Assembly: GCF_014873915.1 (NCBI RefSeq)
Contig: NZ_JADBEJ010000005.1
Location: forward strand, 620,001 to 684,000
Direction: 5' to 3'
DNA: 64,000 bases
Origin: Amycolatopsis roodepoortensis
GTDB lineage: Bacteria; Actinomycetota; Actinomycetes; Mycobacteriales; Pseudonocardiaceae
Position 1 is the stretch's first letter. The number at the start of each line of letters is the position of its first letter. The notes under the pieces are model-generated. The model saw nothing but the letters and a program-made list of their open reading frames with translations, did no database searches and was not told the DNA's origin. Shown here in pieces: positions 17,243 to 25,077 of the stretch. The translations under genes and the position numbers were made by a program.

Positions 17243-18841
17243 GTGACCGCATTGGGGCAGTCCGCCGGATGGTGGCGGAGCGCGGCGATCTATCAGGTCT
17301 ACATCCGCAGTTTCGCGGACGGGAACGGCGACGGCATCGGCGATCTCGCCGGGGTCCGCGCGCGGCTGGACTACCTGGCGGAACTGGGGATCGACGCGAT
17401 CTGGTTCACGCCGTGGTATCCGTCGCCGATGGACGACGGCGGCTACGACGTCGCCGACTTCCGGGAGATCGACCCGCTCTTCGGCACGCTCGCCGAAGCG
17501 GAGGACCTGATCGCCGCGGCCCACGCCAAGGGGATCCGCGTGATCATCGACATCGTGCCGAACCACTGCTCCGACGAGCACCGCTGGTTCAAGGAGGCAT
17601 TGGCCGCGGAGCCGGGATCTCCGGAGCGGCAGCGGTTCTGGTTCCGGCCGGGCCGCGGGCCGGACGGCTCCGAGCCGCCGAACAACTGGAAGTCGCGCTT
17701 CGGCGGATCCGCGTGGACGCGGGTCCCGGACGGCGAGTGGTACCTGCATCTGTACAGCTCGCGCCAGCCGGACTTCAACTGGGACAACCAGGACATCCGC
17801 GCCGATTTCGAGGACGTGCTGCGGTTCTGGTTCGACCGCGGGGTCGACGGTTTCCGCATCGACGTCGCGGACGGGCTGGTGAAGGACCCGCGCCTGCCCG
17901 ACGTCGATCCCGGCGACGAGACGCCGTTCTCCGACCAGGAAGGGCTGCACGAGATCTACCGGTCGTGGCGGAAGATCGCCGACAGCTACCCGGGCGACCG
18001 GGTGATGGTCGGTGAGATGTGGCTGCCGGACATGTCGCGGGCCGCGCGGTACCTGCGCCGCGACGAACTGCACGCGGCGTTCAACTTCGATTTCCTGGTG
18101 TGCCCGTGGGATTCCGAGCGGTTCCGGGACGTCATCGAGCGGACGCTGGCCGCGCACGACGAGGTCGGCGCGCCCGCGGCCTGGGTGCTGTCGAACCACG
18201 ACGTCACCCGGCACGTGACCCGGTACGGCCGCGAAGGCGACACCGGCTTCGCTTTCGCCGACCGGCTGCACGGCACCCCGGTGGACCGCGAACTCGGGAC
18301 CCGGCGAGCGCGGGCGGCGGCGTTGCTGACCATGGCGCTCCCCGGTGGCCTGTACGTCTACCAAGGGGAAGAGCTCGGACTGTGGGAGATCGAGGACATC
18401 CCGGACGGGCTGCGCCAGGATCCGGTGTGGACCCGGACGAACGGCGCCGATCCCGGCCGGGACGGCTGCCGGGTCCCGCTCCCCTGGTCCGGTGACGCAC
18501 CGCCGTTCGGTTTCGGCACCGGCGGGACGTGGCTGCCCCAGCCCGAAGAATGGCGCTCCAGCACGGCGGAGGCGCAGGCGGCCGATCCCGCGTCGATGCT
18601 CCGGCTCTACCGCGCCGGCCTGCGCCTGCGGAGCGAACTTCCCGCGCTCGGCCCCGGCGGTCTGGAATGGCTGACACAGGGCGACGGCGTGCTGGCGTTC
18701 ACCCGGGAGCCGGATTTCACCTTCGTGCTGAACTTCTCGGACAAGCCGGTGGCGTTGCCGCCGCACCGCGAAGTACTCATGGCCAGCGGTCCCGTCGAGG
18801 GTGAACTCCCGACGGACACGGCGGTGTGGCTGCGCACCTGA
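17243..18841 (+). CDS. aglA: GH13 alpha-glucosidase
   Basis: A 532-residue cytoplasmic glycoside hydrolase of family 13, acting on short alpha-glucosides brought in by the adjacent ABC transporter. The four conserved regions are visible: DIVPNHCSDEH (I), GVDGFRIDVADGL with the nucleophile Asp (II), GEMWLPD with the acid/base Glu (III) and LSNHDVTRH (IV). There is no signal peptide. The GTG at 17243 follows a GAGGAGGG site. The regulator-EFG-glucosidase order is that of agl/mal operons in actinomycetes. Maltose, maltodextrin or trehalose-like sugars are the likely substrates; the exact linkage cannot be read from sequence. Confidence 0.92.
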   Translation: MTALGQSAGWWRSAAIYQVYIRSFADGNGDGIGDLAGVRARLDYLAELGIDAIWFTPWYPSPMDDGGYDVADFREIDPLFGTLAEAEDLIAAAHAKGIRVIIDIVPNHCSDEHRWFKEALAAEPGSPERQRFWFRPGRGPDGSEPPNNWKSRFGGSAWTRVPDGEWYLHLYSSRQPDFNWDNQDIRADFEDVLRFWFDRGVDGFRIDVADGLVKDPRLPDVDPGDETPFSDQEGLHEIYRSWRKIADSYPGDRVMVGEMWLPDMSRAARYLRRDELHAAFNFDFLVCPWDSERFRDVIERTLAAHDEVGAPAAWVLSNHDVTRHVTRYGREGDTGFAFADRLHGTPVDRELGTRRARAAALLTMALPGGLYVYQGEELGLWEIEDIPDGLRQDPVWTRTNGADPGRDGCRVPLPWSGDAPPFGFGTGGTWLPQPEEWRSSTAEAQAADPASMLRLYRAGLRLRSELPALGPGGLEWLTQGDGVLAFTREPDFTFVLNFSDKPVALPPHREVLMASGPVEGELPTDTAVWLRT

Positions 18842-18845
18842 TCAG

Positions 18846-18885
18846 GTGCCCGTCGTGCCGTGGATACCCCCGGCACGACGGGCAC
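18846..18885 (+). terminator. Terminator of the alpha-glucoside operon
   Basis: A perfect 15-bp stem (18846-18860 with 18871-18885) and a 10-base loop start five bases after the glucosidase stop codon. No long T-run follows, which is common in high-GC actinomycetes. Confidence 0.85.
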
Positions 18886-19172
18886 TCCCCACACTGTGAG
18901 AAGTTCCGGCGTTCCCTTTGCCATACCCTTCAAAAGTACGGTATTGACGACATGGGACACCGGATCGCGAGCCGGTGCCACCTTTCTCCCGGCTGCTGCT
19001 GAACCGTTGCACCGCAACGAAAACGCCTGCCGGAACCGCACGGACCACCGCCATATCACCCCACGTTCCAGCCGGGCGATATGACCCAAATGGTATGTAC
19101 CAGTTGCGTGATCCGCCTCGTACGGTCGGGGACGAATCCCCCTCCCCCGCCCGTTTCGAGGAAAGCGTCGAA
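18886..19172. other. Intergenic region before the protease gene
   Basis: About 290 bp without a supported gene. It is less GC-rich than its surroundings, with AT-richer patches such as CAAAAGTACGGTATTGACG near 18931-18949 and the stretch 19080-19100. It should carry the protease promoter, but I could not fix -35/-10 boxes with confidence. The small frames inside it lack ribosome sites and coding bias. Confidence 0.5.
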
Positions 19173-20519
19173 ATGAACAGAAAGATCTTAGCCGCCACAG
19201 CCGCGGCGATAACCGGGGCCGGCCTGGTCACCGCCATCGCCCTCACCCCCAACGCGAGCGCCGGTCAGCAGGCCACCGCCGGTGACCAGGCCCAGTCCGA
19301 AATGCTGGCCGCGATGGCCCGCGACCTGAAGCTCACCCCGGAGCAGGCCAAGCTCCGGATGGCGAGCGAACAGCGCGCCGCCGTCGCCGACAACACGCTG
19401 AAGAAGCAGCTCGGCACGTCGTACGCCGGGTCGTGGCTCGACGGCAGCGGGACCACGCTGACCGTGGCGGTCACCGACGCCGCCGTGGGCGACCTGGTGC
19501 GTGCCGCGGGCGCCACCCCGAAGACCGTCGCCCGCAGCGCCGCCGATCTCGACGCGGCGAAGCTGCGGCTCGACGCCAAGTCCGCCAAGGCGCCGAAGAC
19601 CGTGCCGGGCTGGTTCACCGACGTCACCACCAACTCGATCGTCGTACTCGCCAACGCCGGTGGCGAAGGCGCCGCGAAGGCGTGGGCGGCCGAGTCCGGC
19701 GTGCCGTCCGACCTGGTCCGCGTCGAGGCCAGCACCGAACAGCCGCGTCCGCTGATCGACATCATCGGCGGCAACGCCTACACCTTCGGCTCGGGCCGCT
19801 GCTCCATCGGTTTCGCCGTCGACGGCGGCTTCGTGACCGCCGGCCACTGCGGCAGGACCGGCACCCGCACCTCGAACCCCAGCGGGTCCGTCGCCGGTTC
19901 CAGCTTCCCCGGCAACGACTACGCCTGGGTCCGCGCCGACGCGGGCAACACTCCGCGCCCGCTGGTGAACCGCTACCCCGGCACCGTGCCGGTCGCCGGT
20001 TCGACCGAGGCCCCGGTCAACTCGTCGGTCTGCCGCTCCGGCTCCACCACCGGCTGGCGTTGCGGCACGATCCTGCAGAAGAACACCTCGGTCACCTACC
20101 CCGAGGGCACCATCACCGGCCTGACCCGGACCAACGCCTGCGCCGAGCCCGGCGACTCCGGCGGTTCGTGGCTCACCGGCGACCAGGCGCAGGGCGTCAC
20201 CTCCGGTGGCTCCGGCAACTGCACCTCTGGCGGCACCATCTACTTCCAGCCTGTCTCGGAGATCCTGAGCGTCTACAACCTGCGTCTGACGGTCAGCGGC
20301 AACCCGCCGTCCAGCACCACCACGACGCCGACCACGCCCACCACCCCGACCAGCCCGACGACGTCGAACCCGCCGGGCGGCACCTGGGCGCCGTACACGT
20401 ACTACGGCTCCGGCGCGACCGCCAGCTACGGCGGCAGCAACTACCGGGTCATCCAGCCGCACACCTCCATGCCCGGCTGGGAACCGCCGAACGTGCCCGC
20501 GCTTTGGGAACTCGCCTGA
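19173..20519 (+). CDS. Secreted S1 (streptogrisin/alpha-lytic-type) serine protease with chitin-binding domain
   Basis: A 448-residue pre-pro-protease. Residues 1-30 are a signal peptide ending ASA. About 31-196 form the alpha-lytic-type pro-region that folds and inhibits the enzyme. The mature domain starts near IDIIGGNAYTFGSG, with the triad H225 (TAGHC), D249 (GNDYAWV) and S329 (GDSGGSW). A Thr/Pro/Ser linker (about 375-398) leads to a CBM5/12-like domain (WAPYTYYGSGATASYGGSNY to PALWEL). The ATG at 19173 sits at the signal peptide although the frame is open upstream. It probably degrades protein in chitin-rich material such as fungal wall or arthropod debris. Confidence 0.92.
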   Translation: MNRKILAATAAAITGAGLVTAIALTPNASAGQQATAGDQAQSEMLAAMARDLKLTPEQAKLRMASEQRAAVADNTLKKQLGTSYAGSWLDGSGTTLTVAVTDAAVGDLVRAAGATPKTVARSAADLDAAKLRLDAKSAKAPKTVPGWFTDVTTNSIVVLANAGGEGAAKAWAAESGVPSDLVRVEASTEQPRPLIDIIGGNAYTFGSGRCSIGFAVDGGFVTAGHCGRTGTRTSNPSGSVAGSSFPGNDYAWVRADAGNTPRPLVNRYPGTVPVAGSTEAPVNSSVCRSGSTTGWRCGTILQKNTSVTYPEGTITGLTRTNACAEPGDSGGSWLTGDQAQGVTSGGSGNCTSGGTIYFQPVSEILSVYNLRLTVSGNPPSSTTTTPTTPTTPTSPTTSNPPGGTWAPYTYYGSGATASYGGSNYRVIQPHTSMPGWEPPNVPALWELA

Positions 20520-21130
20520 CCTGGACCGCCCCCGGCGACCTCACCTCGCCGGGGGCGGCTCCTCCCCCTGACGACGGCGCCCTGACGGCGGATCTCGAAT
20601 CCCTCGTCCCGCGCGCCCGCCGCGGCGACCCCGCGGCGACGACCGAGTTGATGAACATCGTCCAGCCGGTGGTCGCGGACTACTGCCGGAGCCGGATGGA
20701 CGCAACGGACGCGGACGACGTCGCGCAGGAGACCTGCCTCGCCGTGCTCACCGCACTGCCCGCCGCGCACACCACCGGCGGTTCCTTCATCACCGCTGTC
20801 CTGCGGATCGCCGCCCGGAAGGTCGCCGCTGCCTTCCGAAGGCGAGCCAGGGACCGATCGGAGCCCACGCCCGATCCGCCCGATCACGCGACGCCCGAGC
20901 CCAACGAACCCGAGTGGCAGGCTCTCGCGGCCGACGGTCACGACCGGTTGACGCGGCTGATGAGCAGCCTGCCCGATATCCAGCAGGAGATCCTGCGGCT
21001 GCGGATCACCGTCGGCATGACGGCGCCCGAGGCGGGCGCGGTCCTGCGGGTGAGCCCCGGCCTGGTCCGGGTCGCCCAGCATCGGGCGCTGCACAAACTC
21101 CGTACGCTCATCAGCGAGGACGACCTGTGA
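20504..21130 (+). CDS. ECF-type RNA polymerase sigma factor (ShbA/SigD-like)
   Basis: Up to 208 residues. Region 2 (LVPRARRGDPAATTELMNIV to DADDVAQETCLAVLTALP) and region 4 (LMSSLPDIQQEILRLRITVG, then APEAGAVLRVSPGLVRVAQH) are clear. The pattern resembles ShbA/SigD-type factors. The start is a problem: the only ATG, GTG or TTG codon before region 2 is the TTG at 20504, inside the protease gene. Using it means translating across the hairpin at 20526-20558. A CTG at 20582 would avoid that, and the ATG at 20651 would cut into region 2. The gene overlaps the next LysR gene as GTGA. No anti-sigma gene is adjacent. Confidence 0.8.
   Translation: MGTRLTWTAPGDLTSPGAAPPPDDGALTADLESLVPRARRGDPAATTELMNIVQPVVADYCRSRMDATDADDVAQETCLAVLTALPAAHTTGGSFITAVLRIAARKVAAAFRRRARDRSEPTPDPPDHATPEPNEPEWQALAADGHDRLTRLMSSLPDIQQEILRLRITVGMTAPEAGAVLRVSPGLVRVAQHRALHKLRTLISEDDL
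20526..20558 (+). terminator. Protease terminator hairpin
   Basis: CCGCCCCCGGCGA (20526-20538) pairs perfectly over 13 bp with 20546-20558 across a seven-base loop. It begins six bases after the protease stop. If the sigma gene starts at the TTG at 20504 this hairpin is inside its coding region. Confidence 0.8.
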
Positions 21131-22128
21131 TCAGCCCCCTGATCGGTCCCGGGGACGGCCACACCTGGCCGGCGGAAGTCGACGTCCGGCACCTGCGCCT
21201 GCTCGACGCGATCGCGTCGGCGGGCAGCATCGCGAACGCCGCGACCGCGCTCGGGCTCTCCCAGCCCGCGTTGAGCGCACAGCTCCACCGGGTCGAGCGG
21301 GCACTGGAACGGACGGTGTTCGTACGCGACCGGCACGGCGTGCGGCCCACCGAGCTGGGCGAGGTGCTGCTCGACCACGCGCGCCGCGTACTGGTCGCGG
21401 CGGACGACCTCGAACGCGCGATCCGCCGGTTTCGCGGCGCACCTTCCGAGGGACTGCTCCGGATCGGCGCGCTTCCGACCATCTTCGCCGAAACGCTGAG
21501 CGGCGTGGTCGCCGCCGCGGCCCCCGGCCGTCCGGTCGAACAAGTGGCGGTGACGAGCCGGGCGGCGTTGTTCTCGGCGCTGCTTGACGGCACGGTGGAA
21601 TTGGCGCTGTACGTGGACCATCCGGGGCAGGAGATCGTCCCGCCCGAGGGCATCCACCTGCTTCCCGTCGGCACGGAGCCGGTCTTCGTCGTCGTGTCCC
21701 CGGACCATCTCGCCGCCGGACTCGGCGAGGTGTCCCTCGCCGAGCTCGACGGCTCGATCTGGCTGGTTCCGGCGGGCGAGGACGACGAGTTCCACGTTCA
21801 CCTGACCGACCAGTGCGACCGCGCCGGCCTCGGCGCGATCACCGTACGGAAGCTGGACCCGATGGCGTTGCGCCAGACCGTCCGGCACGAACCCCGCGCG
21901 GTGGCACCCGCCCGCTCCCTCGATTCCGGTTCCACGATCCCGGGCACGCTGGTGGCACTGCGGGGTGTGCCGCTTCGGACGCGTCATCTCCTGTTGTGGC
22001 GCGACGGTTCGCCCGTCGACGTACCGACTGTCCGAAGTGGACTGACGGACTCGATCACCGAGTCGGCCGTGATCCGGCATCGGCTTCCCGTGTGGGCGGC
22101 GGCCAACCCCGGCTGGCTCGGCACGTGA
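21127..22128 (+). CDS. LysR family transcriptional regulator
   Basis: A 333-residue LysR protein. The winged HTH is near the N-terminus (LRLLDAIASAGSIANAATAL and LSQPALSAQLHRVERALERT), followed by a substrate-binding domain. The GTG at 21127 overlaps the sigma-factor stop as GTGA, so the two are translationally coupled. Coupling a LysR protein to an ECF sigma factor is unusual; LysR genes normally stand divergent to their targets. Its target and ligand are unknown. Confidence 0.88.
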   Translation: MISPLIGPGDGHTWPAEVDVRHLRLLDAIASAGSIANAATALGLSQPALSAQLHRVERALERTVFVRDRHGVRPTELGEVLLDHARRVLVAADDLERAIRRFRGAPSEGLLRIGALPTIFAETLSGVVAAAAPGRPVEQVAVTSRAALFSALLDGTVELALYVDHPGQEIVPPEGIHLLPVGTEPVFVVVSPDHLAAGLGEVSLAELDGSIWLVPAGEDDEFHVHLTDQCDRAGLGAITVRKLDPMALRQTVRHEPRAVAPARSLDSGSTIPGTLVALRGVPLRTRHLLLWRDGSPVDVPTVRSGLTDSITESAVIRHRLPVWAAANPGWLGT

Positions 22129-22134
22129 CCGGAT

Positions 22135-22374
22135 TCAGCGCTGGATGCAGTCGAGGCCCAGCCCGAAGGCCGTGAGCACGTACTGACAGATGTGCGTCGC
22201 GTGCTCTTCGTCGGTCTCGAGGCATCCCACCGGTACACCCAGCAGATCGACCGCGCAGGACGCGTAGAACTGGTTCGGGCTGCCGGGCACCGGGTCCGCC
22301 ATGGCGGGCGAGGCCGTGACGGCGCCCATGAACGTGACCGCGGCCGCCAATGCGGCGATTCTGGTCTTCATCAT
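22135..22374 (-). CDS. Small secreted four-cysteine protein
   Basis: A 79-residue protein with a clear signal peptide (MMKTRIAALAAAVTFMGAV, cleavage after ASPAMA). The mature part of about 53 residues has four cysteines (SC, GC, IC, DC) that could form two disulfides. It converges on the LysR gene with six bases between stops. I recognise no family. Size and cysteine spacing fit a structured secreted peptide; function unknown. Confidence 0.7.
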   Translation of the reverse strand: MMKTRIAALAAAVTFMGAVTASPAMADPVPGSPNQFYASCAVDLLGVPVGCLETDEEHATHICQYVLTAFGLGLDCIQR

Positions 22375-22612
22375 CGTGCTCTCCTATTCCGTCGATGCCC
22401 CCGGGTTCCCCGGATCCGGGCGGTTCACGGAGTGATCACCGGAAAGTGTCACGGTGACGTACATCCGTCCTAGCTGCTCACCGCCGCCCGCGGTGCCCCA
22501 CGCCCGCTCCCGCGGTGCCGCTGTCGCTGGTCGTGGACGAGCCGCTGCCCGACCAGCTCGCGATGGGTCTGGTCGTGCTGCGGTACCGGGCGAAAACCTC
22601 TGGATCGGCCAC

Positions 22613-23164
22613 ATCCACGTGACCGTCGACGACGTTCGACGACCTGGTGCGCGCGGGAATGAGTACGCCGCACGGGCGCAGAGCTTCACCGAGGCGAACG
22701 CGCTCACGCCAGCCGCCAATCTCCAGCTGCCCTATTCGCTCGTGGAACGGACGATCGAGGCCGAACACGTGCCGATGGGACGGCATCTCGGGCTCGGCAT
22801 CACCGCGTGGAGCCAGCTGGCAGGCGGGTTCCTCACCGGCAAGTACCGCCAGACCGGCGAGACGCCGTCCGGTGTGGGCAGGCTGACGTGGACCTACCGC
22901 GACTGGGCGCTGCTGAAGCCACTGGAGAAGGTCGCGACCGAACTCGGCGTCACGATGGCGCAGGTCGCGATCAACTGGGTCACGACCCAGCCGGGCGTCG
23001 CGGCGAGCAGCGCGGACCGGCAGGGCAAAAGCATGGCCGCGCTGGACTTCGAACTGCCGCCGGACCTGCGGGCGCTCCTCGACGAGGCCAGCGCCGTGCC
23101 GCCGGAGTCGGTGTACCGGATGTTCACGCCGGAATACCAGAACTGGGTGATCTCGCCGGGGTGA
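22613..23164 (+). pseudogene. Aldo/keto reductase remnant
   Basis: The frame ending at 23164 encodes the C-terminal half of an aldo/keto reductase (QLPYSLVERTIEAEHVPMGR, GITAWSQLAGGFLTGKYR, TMAQVAINWV). The N-terminal half with the catalytic Asp/Tyr/Lys/His set is missing. Just upstream, around 22627-22665, another frame reads TTFDDLVRAGM, which matches the segment that should precede it (DDLVRAGKV), so at least one frameshift and a deletion have occurred. A further stretch at about 22505-22590 in a third frame (LSLVVDEPLPDQLAMGLVVL) looks like a fragment of something else that I cannot name. Confidence 0.75.
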
Positions 23165-23236
23165 AGGTCGGGACAAGCCGGCGGGGTATGGGCCTGTGGT
23201 GCGGAACTGGTGACCTTTTGCTGGCGGTCGCCCTCT

Positions 23237-23600
23237 GTCGCCGTTTTGTGGCGACAGGCTTCGGGCCACCTCGCCGTCTCGCGGCAATGGCCGTGGGGGT
23301 TGCCGCGGAGGGCCTCATGCGGCCGCTCGGCGTCGCCGTTTCGCGGCAACTGGGCACCGGTGACCATGGCGCGTGGCCAACCGATCCGCCGCCATCCGCG
23401 GGCCGTCGCCGTTTCGCGGCAACGAGGTGGGGTCACTCAGATCGTCGCCGTTTCGCGGCAGCAGACTGGTCGCCTAGAGCATCGCTATCCGTCGCCGATT
23501 CACGGCAACAGACCGTGGCGTTACCGAAACCGTTCCTGGCACCCGAATCGTCGCCGGATAGTCGGCGCGCCCCACCGGCTTGTCGCCGAATACCGGTAAA
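23237..23600. repeat. Cluster of eight irregular hairpin repeats
   Basis: Variants of GTCGCCGTTTCGCGGCAAC begin at about 23237, 23270, 23332, 23405, 23444, 23491, 23550 and 23582. The copies at 23332 and 23405 match the consensus fully and that at 23444 nearly so. Each can form a small stem (GTnGCCG with CGGCnAC). Spacing varies from 32 to 73 bp and the spacers are not conserved. No gene is supported between 23165 and 23625. The pattern fits REP-like or decayed regulatory repeats rather than CRISPR. Confidence 0.7.
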
Positions 23601-23625
23601 GACCACCGGCACGCGGTATAGGTCG

Positions 23626-24648
23626 TTATACGGCCAGCTCCGCGAGACCGGCCCACGGGGCGGCGCTCACTCGGTCGTAGATCGCCCGCAACCACGGCTG
23701 CCGAACGGCCGGGAGCCGCGCCAAGGTATGCAGGAAGACGTCCGGCGCGGGGCGGAAAAGGTCGCGCGGGCGCTTCGGCAACGGATCGTCGCGCAGGACA
23801 CCCGTCGGCATCACGCCGGAGACCGGGGCCGTCACCGGGTCGTGGCCGAAAGCCAGCCACGTCCACACCTCGGCGGCGACCGGCACCACGTCGGCCGCGC
23901 CGGAGTGCGGCCACGACCGGCCGGTCACCGGATCCCGCGGCACAAGCGCGATGTCGTCGGTTTCCGGCAATCCGGGGCCCGCGAGCGCCAAGTTCCGGTG
24001 CGGTGGTCCGGGCGGAAGCAAGGCGAGCGCGGGGCGGAACACCTCGGCGACAAGGCCGTCCTCGAGGGCGATCACCCTCCCGCCGGAAACCGCGAGCAGA
24101 TGTGCCAGCGCCTCGGCGATCGCCGCCTCCCAATACAGACTCCACGCTCCCTCGGGCCCGACCGGCGGCACACCTTCGACAGGCTCGTCGAACGTCCCGG
24201 GAGTTTCCTCGCGCCGCACGGCATCCGGGAGGAGCCGCACTGCCTGCCAGAGCGAGCAGTCGTCGATCCGGGTCCCCACCTCCAGGCCACACCGGGCGCA
24301 GGCGAGATTGGAGCCGTCGCGACCGTCCACTCCGTAGCAGTCGCCGTCGCATCGCTCCGGGATCAGCACGGTTCCCCGGGTGTCACCCGGCGCGACCACG
24401 ATCATTCCGGCGGGCCCGTACGAAAGCGAGGCGAGAGGAGCGAACAGTCCACGGGCTTCGCCCTCTGCCTCGTCCCACGGCCGCCAAGGCGGACCGAACG
24501 GCTCGGGATCGACGGCATGAGTTCCCGCCCGCATGAGCGACGGAAGCAGGACGTGTTCAGCACGGCTATGAGCATGCACAGGGAGAGCGACGCGGGAAAC
24601 CGGCACGGTCAGGTCAGCGGCACACCCCGCACAGGTAAACACGGCCAC
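23626..24648 (-). CDS. Hypothetical protein with N-terminal CxxC zinc-ribbon-like motif
   Basis: A 340-residue protein of a family I have seen only as hypothetical in actinomycetes. The N-terminus reads VAVFTCAGCAADLTVPVSRV, with CAGC as a possible half zinc site. Further cysteines occur in CDGDCYG and CARCGLEVGTRIDDCSLWQ. No membrane segment or catalytic motif is evident. The GTG at 24648 is chosen because GGGGGAGGA lies just upstream and it starts at the conserved CxxC segment; a GTG eight codons earlier is open but has no ribosome site. It stands alone between the repeat cluster and a pseudogene. Confidence 0.65.
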   Translation of the reverse strand: MAVFTCAGCAADLTVPVSRVALPVHAHSRAEHVLLPSLMRAGTHAVDPEPFGPPWRPWDEAEGEARGLFAPLASLSYGPAGMIVVAPGDTRGTVLIPERCDGDCYGVDGRDGSNLACARCGLEVGTRIDDCSLWQAVRLLPDAVRREETPGTFDEPVEGVPPVGPEGAWSLYWEAAIAEALAHLLAVSGGRVIALEDGLVAEVFRPALALLPPGPPHRNLALAGPGLPETDDIALVPRDPVTGRSWPHSGAADVVPVAAEVWTWLAFGHDPVTAPVSGVMPTGVLRDDPLPKRPRDLFRPAPDVFLHTLARLPAVRQPWLRAIYDRVSAAPWAGLAELAV

Positions 24649-24672
24649 CGGTCCTCCCCCAAGCCAGGGCAC

Positions 24673-25048
24673 TCAGATTACGCCGGCCCGAGGAACTTCC
24701 CGCCCCCGCCGCGAACTCCTCCGGCCACACGATGCCCCCGCGTCCTCGATGGCCACCAAACGGCAGTCTGGGATCAGTCCGCACATCCGCTCCAGCGACT
24801 TTCGGGTGACATCGCTGGACGGCCCGCCGCCGACCAACAGGGGCGTCGCGGTGATCGTTACGAGCCGGCCCACCATCCGGGTCGGGCGTGCGCAGTTCGG
24901 CCATGATCGGCCGATCAGCCGCCGGCAAGCGCTGGGCGAGCAGCACGGTGACCCGGCCGCCCAGCGAATGGCCGACCAGATCCACCCGCTCCCCCCAGCA
25001 GATCACCCACGCCCCAATCACCCAAGGCGTGCAGCACCGCGGGCTCAC
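24673..25048 (-). pseudogene. Alpha/beta hydrolase remnant
   Basis: Three frames on the minus strand carry pieces of one alpha/beta hydrolase. One has ERVDLVGHSLGGRVTVLLAQ, the nucleophile elbow. Another, downstream, has TATPLLVGGGPSSDVTRKSL and LIPDCRLVAIEDAG, the region before the catalytic His. A third just upstream of the elbow reads VLHALGDWGVGDLL. At least two frameshifts and an internal deletion are needed, and no complete triad remains. A broken gene, not a functional small protein. Confidence 0.75.
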
Positions 25049-25077
25049 TTGTGAGCATCAAGCCCTCAAGTGAGCCC
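25041..25077 (-). terminator. Terminator overlapping the end of the dehydrogenase gene
   Basis: GGGCTCACTTG (25041-25051) pairs perfectly with CAAGTGAGCCC (25067-25077). The 15-base loop contains the stop codon of the minus-strand dehydrogenase (25058-25060). Confidence 0.75.

Noticed and set aside
16316..18766. 816-residue antisense frame over the permease and alpha-glucosidase genes
   Set aside because: No domain, low-complexity Arg/Asp/Glu-rich composition, and the sense strand is a complete GH13 gene.
18860..19084. 74-residue frame in the gap before the protease
   Set aside because: No ribosome site or coding bias, and it overlaps the operon terminator.
23237..23600. CRISPR array
   Set aside because: Repeats are imperfect, spacing runs irregularly from 32 to 73 bp, and no cas genes are nearby.
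22807..24906. 699-residue plus-strand frame across the repeat array
   Set aside because: It runs through the pseudogene, the hairpin repeats and the antisense of a real gene and lacks any recognisable domain or ribosome site.
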